DNA of 43,735 nucleotides, taken from contig JAJFFP010000023.1 of assembly GCA_021776595.1 (NCBI GenBank), positions 1 to 43,735 of the forward strand. Direction: 5' to 3'. The translations under genes and the position numbers were made by a program. Below are positions 41,141 to 43,735 of the stretch, piece after piece. The first letter of the stretch is position 1. Every line of letters starts with the position of its first letter. The DNA is from Robiginitomaculum sp. (GTDB lineage Bacteria; Pseudomonadota; Alphaproteobacteria; Caulobacterales; Maricaulaceae). Under the pieces are notes generated by a model that made no database searches, was not told the DNA's origin, and saw only the letters and a program-made list of their open reading frames with translations.

Positions 41141-41800
41141 CTACAGCGCTTTTTTGGAAAAATACCAGTCGGTGTAATCGTAACCCTGATCAGCACGCTC
41201 TTCGGCTTCTTTGGTTGTTGCTGGTGGTGGGACAATAACCTTGTCACCGGGTTTCCAGTTTTCCGGTGTGGCAACGCCATTGGCATCCGAGGTTTGCAAC
41301 GCTTCCAGAATTCGCAAAAACTCATCAATAGAGCGACCATTTGACAGGGGGTAATACACCATGGCGCGCAATACACCATCGGGGTCGATTATGAAGGTGG
41401 CGCGCACCGCCGAAGTGTCACTGGCACCGGGCTGGATCATGCCATAGGCATGGGCAACTTTCATGGAAAGGTCCTCAATGATTGGAAATGGTATATCGAT
41501 ACCGAAATTCACCTTGATTGAGCGAATCCAGGCGATATGAGCGTAATTACTGTCGATAGACAGACCGAGAAGATCGGCATTCAGGGCCTGAAATTTTTCA
41601 TAATTACGGGCGAAAGCCATAAATTCGGTGGTGCAAACCGGCGTAAAATCAGCAGGGTGTGAAAACAGCACCAGCCATTTGCCTTTATAATCATCAAGCG
41701 ATCGCGGGCCGTCTGTGGTTTTGGCACTGAATTGCGGTGCCGGCTTGTTCAATTGGGGGAAAGCGATGTTTTGATCCACAGCTTGTGTTTCTTCAGTCAT
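41141..41800 (-). CDS. 1-Cys peroxiredoxin (Prx6 type)
   Basis: The 219-residue cytoplasmic enzyme reduces peroxides. Its only cysteine is the peroxidatic Cys56 in SHPADFTPVCTTEF, so no resolving Cys exists within the chain. The long C-terminal extension, VIVPPPATTKEAEERA to YTDWYFSKKAL, matches Prx6-type proteins. The ATG at 41800 is chosen since GGAG lies just before it; a second in-frame ATG at 41812 overlaps that site. It is an oxidative-stress gene standing alone, with a terminator after it. Confidence 0.93.
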   Translation of the reverse strand: MTEETQAVDQNIAFPQLNKPAPQFSAKTTDGPRSLDDYKGKWLVLFSHPADFTPVCTTEFMAFARNYEKFQALNADLLGLSIDSNYAHIAWIRSIKVNFGIDIPFPIIEDLSMKVAHAYGMIQPGASDTSAVRATFIIDPDGVLRAMVYYPLSNGRSIDEFLRILEALQTSDANGVATPENWKPGDKVIVPPPATTKEAEERADQGYDYTDWYFSKKAL

Positions 41801-42103
41801 GATAATCTCCATTTTTATTCAGGCGAACCGCCCAGAACTAAATTCTAAGCCATTCATAAGGAGCCAAAGTCAATTGGCGCAGACCTGAAGGTTTCCATGG
41901 ATGGTATATAAGGCACTGCTAATATAAATAAAAACAATATATTTCATATGAACTAATCTAAATATTCACTTATTTATGCTGACCACCTTGCCAGGCAAAT
42001 AAATGAGATGGCTTGGGGAGAAGCCAATTATTAACACGGAAAAATGTAGCGAACCGGGTAGGAAACGGATAACCTCAATCCAAACTGGATAAAGGAAAAC
42101 AAA
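41801..42103. other. AT-rich divergent intergenic region
   Basis: These 303 bases separate divergent peroxiredoxin and ABM-domain genes and are notably A/T-rich at about 41910-41970. TTGACT and TAGAAT occur upstream of the peroxiredoxin on its strand but are 20 bases apart, too far for a standard promoter. AAGGAAAA before 42104 is the ribosome site of the next gene. No RNA gene or operator was recognised. Confidence 0.4.
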
Positions 42104-42409
42104 ATGATTGTTGTTGGCGGCTATATCGATATGGAATCCGAGGCAGAAATTGAGGCGGTGAGAGGGGCGGCCAATGAGATGGTGGCCGACACCTTAAAAG
42201 AAACCGGCTGCATTGATTATTGCTTCGCCATCGATATCGGCAATCCATGCCGCATTCGCCTGTTCGAGGTGTGGCTGGATCAGGCCGCGTTAGACAACCA
42301 CATGCAAACCACGCACATGGCCAAATTCATGGGTGCGATTATGGATGCCAAACGCGCCGGTGCCAGTGTTTCTGCCTATGATGCCAAAGGTGCGACCAAA
42401 CTAATGTAA
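42104..42409 (+). CDS. Small ABM-domain protein (putative quinol monooxygenase-like)
   Basis: The 101-residue protein has the antibiotic biosynthesis monooxygenase (ABM) fold, seen in MIVVGGYIDM, AADTLKETG-like ETGCIDYCF, IRLFEVWLDQAALDNHM and the HMAKF helix. Family members such as YgiN act on quinols, but many have no known substrate. AAAGGAAAA precedes the ATG by about 6 bases. It is divergent from the peroxiredoxin, which suggests a common oxidative or redox theme, an inference only. Confidence 0.82.
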   Translation: MIVVGGYIDMESEAEIEAVRGAANEMVADTLKETGCIDYCFAIDIGNPCRIRLFEVWLDQAALDNHMQTTHMAKFMGAIMDAKRAGASVSAYDAKGATKLM

Positions 42410-42730
42410 GCATTTAGCCTTGTCCTGGACCGGAGCTGATCCCGGATTATCCAGAGTATCCAGTGCCGCCTTGGTGCAGGTTCTGGATTACCGGGTCCAC
42501 CGGTTGTATCTGGCTGTCACCTGCACATTTGTTATTTTTGTTGCATGATGTCGGGTGCCAGTGGCCTTTGGCCAAAGGCCACTGGCGGCGGCAAGCGGTT
42601 GTGACTCCGGAAGGTCTTTTACGACCGAGCTTGATCTAAACCCTTGCCTGTCCACTTTTCATCGTCCGAACGGTAGAGAGACCTTTGACGGTCGTATGCA
42701 ATCGCGGACTACAAAAGCAGGAGTATCATT
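42410..42730. other. Intergenic region with palindrome and left end of IS110 element
   Basis: These 321 bases contain, in order, GGACCGG- and CCGGGTCC-rich DNA (about 42425-42510) that looks like degenerate palindromic repeat, the 30-bp perfect palindrome at 42557-42586, a 10-bp repeat (42629-42638) matching the element's right side, and the leader of the transposase gene. No small ORF was supported. GGAG lies about 10 bases before the transposase ATG. Confidence 0.5.
42557..42586. repeat. 30-bp perfect palindrome near IS110 left end
   Basis: The sequence from GCCAGTGGCCTTT to AAAGGCCACTGGC is a perfect 30-bp inverted repeat with no unpaired centre. It has no T run, so terminator activity is doubtful. 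It lies about 40 bases before the repeat that may mark the left side of the IS110 element. IS110/IS1111 elements often insert near or in palindromic sites. Confidence 0.7.
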
Positions 42731-43735
42731 ATGACAGAACCATCTTTGCCACCGCAACACATTATTGCCTTTGACGTGGGCAAGCAGGCTTTGGAAGTGG
42801 CGACTTTGCCCAGGGACAAGCCACGGTCCATTGCCAATCAAAGCGCCGCCATCCGGCGCGTATTGCAGGCAGAAATACGGCGTAACGAACGCGAAGTTCT
42901 GGGGCCGATACTGGTGATCTGTGAAGCCACGGGTGGCTATGAACATGCCTTGCTGGCGCTGGCCAATGAACTGCAACTGCCCATCCACCGGGCCGAAGGG
43001 CGACGGGTTCGGCTGTTTGCCCAGGCCCACGGTCTTCGTGCCAAGACCGATCCACTGGATGCTGCCATCATTGCCCGGTTCGCAAGACAAGCGGATTGTT
43101 CCATGCTGTATAGCCTGCCAAGCGTGGAGCAACAGGCATTAAGCGCTCTGGTTACCCGGCGCGAAGAGCTGTTGCAGATGAAGCTGGCCGAGCAGAACCG
43201 GCTGGAACATCACACCAGCGGGCCGATACTGGTCAGTATCCGTTATATGATTGATGTCTGCAAGCAGCAGATCAAAGCCATTGAGCAGCACTTGGGTGTC
43301 CTGATCCGGCAAAGCCCTGAACTGTCCCACAAGAACCAGTTGTTGCAAAGTCTGGTTGGCATTGGCGATGTCACGGCCAGAACCCTGATGGCAACCTTGC
43401 CGGAACTGGGAACTTTAAGTAAAGGACAGGCAGCGAGCCTTACCGGGCTGGCACCGTATAACCGGGATAGTGGCAACACCAACCAGCATCGACACATTGC
43501 TGCCGGGCGCTTTGCGGCCAGACGTTGTCTCTACATGGCGGCCACTGTGGCCATCAACAAGAACCCGGTCTTGCGAGCCAAGTTCCAGCAACTCACCCAA
43601 AATGGCAAACCTTACAAAGTCGCTCTCGTGGCCATCATGCGCAAAATGATCATCATCCTCAACGCCATCCTCAAACAACAAAAACCGTGGAAACACGCAC
43701 AAATCACTTGACCAACGAGACGGTAGATCAAGCCG
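42622..43735 (+). mobile_element. IS110-family insertion sequence (right end may lie beyond window)
   Basis: The element has a DEDD transposase and a 10-bp inverted repeat, GCTTGATCTA at 42629-42638 and TAGATCAAGC at 43724-43733, close to both sides of the gene. Sub-terminal inverted repeats of this kind are typical of the IS1111 subgroup. Exact ends are not proved; 42622 assumes about 7 bases outside the left repeat and the right end is at or past the edge. About 110 non-coding bases lie upstream of the gene. Confidence 0.6.
42731..43711 (+). CDS. IS110-family DEDD transposase
   Basis: The 326-residue protein has the RuvC-like DEDD domain (Asp15 in AFDVGKQ, Glu65 in CEATGG, Asp107 and Asp110 in TDPLDA) and the C-terminal Transposase_20 domain with the catalytic Ser247 in APYNRDSGN. 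All catalytic residues are present and the reading frame is intact, so the enzyme may be active. IS110 enzymes use an RNA-guided (bridge RNA) recombination; the RNA is encoded at a non-coding end of the element. GGAG lies about 10 bases before the ATG. Confidence 0.93.
   Translation: MTEPSLPPQHIIAFDVGKQALEVATLPRDKPRSIANQSAAIRRVLQAEIRRNEREVLGPILVICEATGGYEHALLALANELQLPIHRAEGRRVRLFAQAHGLRAKTDPLDAAIIARFARQADCSMLYSLPSVEQQALSALVTRREELLQMKLAEQNRLEHHTSGPILVSIRYMIDVCKQQIKAIEQHLGVLIRQSPELSHKNQLLQSLVGIGDVTARTLMATLPELGTLSKGQAASLTGLAPYNRDSGNTNQHRHIAAGRFAARRCLYMAATVAINKNPVLRAKFQQLTQNGKPYKVALVAIMRKMIIILNAILKQQKPWKHAQIT

Overview
The window looks like chromosomal DNA from an alphaproteobacterium. The best evidence is a DivL-type cell-cycle kinase homologue with tyrosine at the phospho-acceptor position, a RegB/RegA redox two-component pair beside a SenC/SCO gene, an intracellular PHA depolymerase, and a reductive pyrimidine-degradation operon next to a RutR-like regulator. 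I cannot place it to order or genus from sequence alone. I see no rRNA, tRNA, CRISPR array, prophage or plasmid genes. Mobile or repetitive DNA is limited to one IS110-family element at the right edge, two copies of a small non-autonomous inverted-repeat element, and several short palindromic repeats. Layout: 1-2.3 kb holds a MITE-like copy cut by the window edge, a secreted DUF1223 protein and a DEAD-box RNA helicase. 2.7-7.6 kb is a four-gene peptide-type ABC importer (lipoprotein, two permeases, double ATPase) with overlapping starts and stops. 7.6-17.7 kb is the clearest pathway. Read on the minus strand it runs rutR-like regulator, preT, preA, omega-aminotransferase, mmsA, beta-ureidopropionase, NCS1 permease, dihydropyrimidinase. 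Together these import uracil or thymine, reduce it, open the ring, remove the carbamoyl group, transaminate the beta-amino acid and oxidise the semialdehyde to acetyl-CoA or propionyl-CoA. A near-perfect RutR operator lies in the gap in front of preT. 17.9-19.7 kb holds a DUF1772 membrane protein, an NAD(P)-binding oxidoreductase and a divergent TetR regulator with a 15-bp palindromic operator between them. 19.7-24.9 kb holds ligA coupled to an upstream LytTR membrane regulator, then divergent DUF2141 and DUF2306 genes and a CelD/FemAB-like acetyltransferase. 24.9-29.2 kb is a tight minus-strand set: DivL homologue, LysR regulator, and an exported PqqB-like metallo-hydrolase with an altered metal motif. 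29.3-33.8 kb holds a CPA1 antiporter with a nucleotide-binding-like tail, a small XRE regulator, the complete MITE copy and a class A penicillin-binding protein. 33.8-38.4 kb holds RegA and RegB (minus strand) divergent from SenC/SCO, then PHA depolymerase and a YgjP-like metalloprotease. 38.4-43.7 kb holds UvrD helicase behind a short inverted-repeat element, a terminator, a 1-Cys peroxiredoxin, a small ABM-domain monooxygenase-like protein and the IS110-family transposase. Most of the window is ordinary housekeeping and catabolic DNA, and I found no convincing new defence or biosynthetic system. The items most worth following up are the MITE family, the DivL homologue and its operon partners, the PqqB-like protein with missing metal ligands, the non-coding end of the IS110 element, and the RutR-controlled uracil-to-acetyl-CoA operon.
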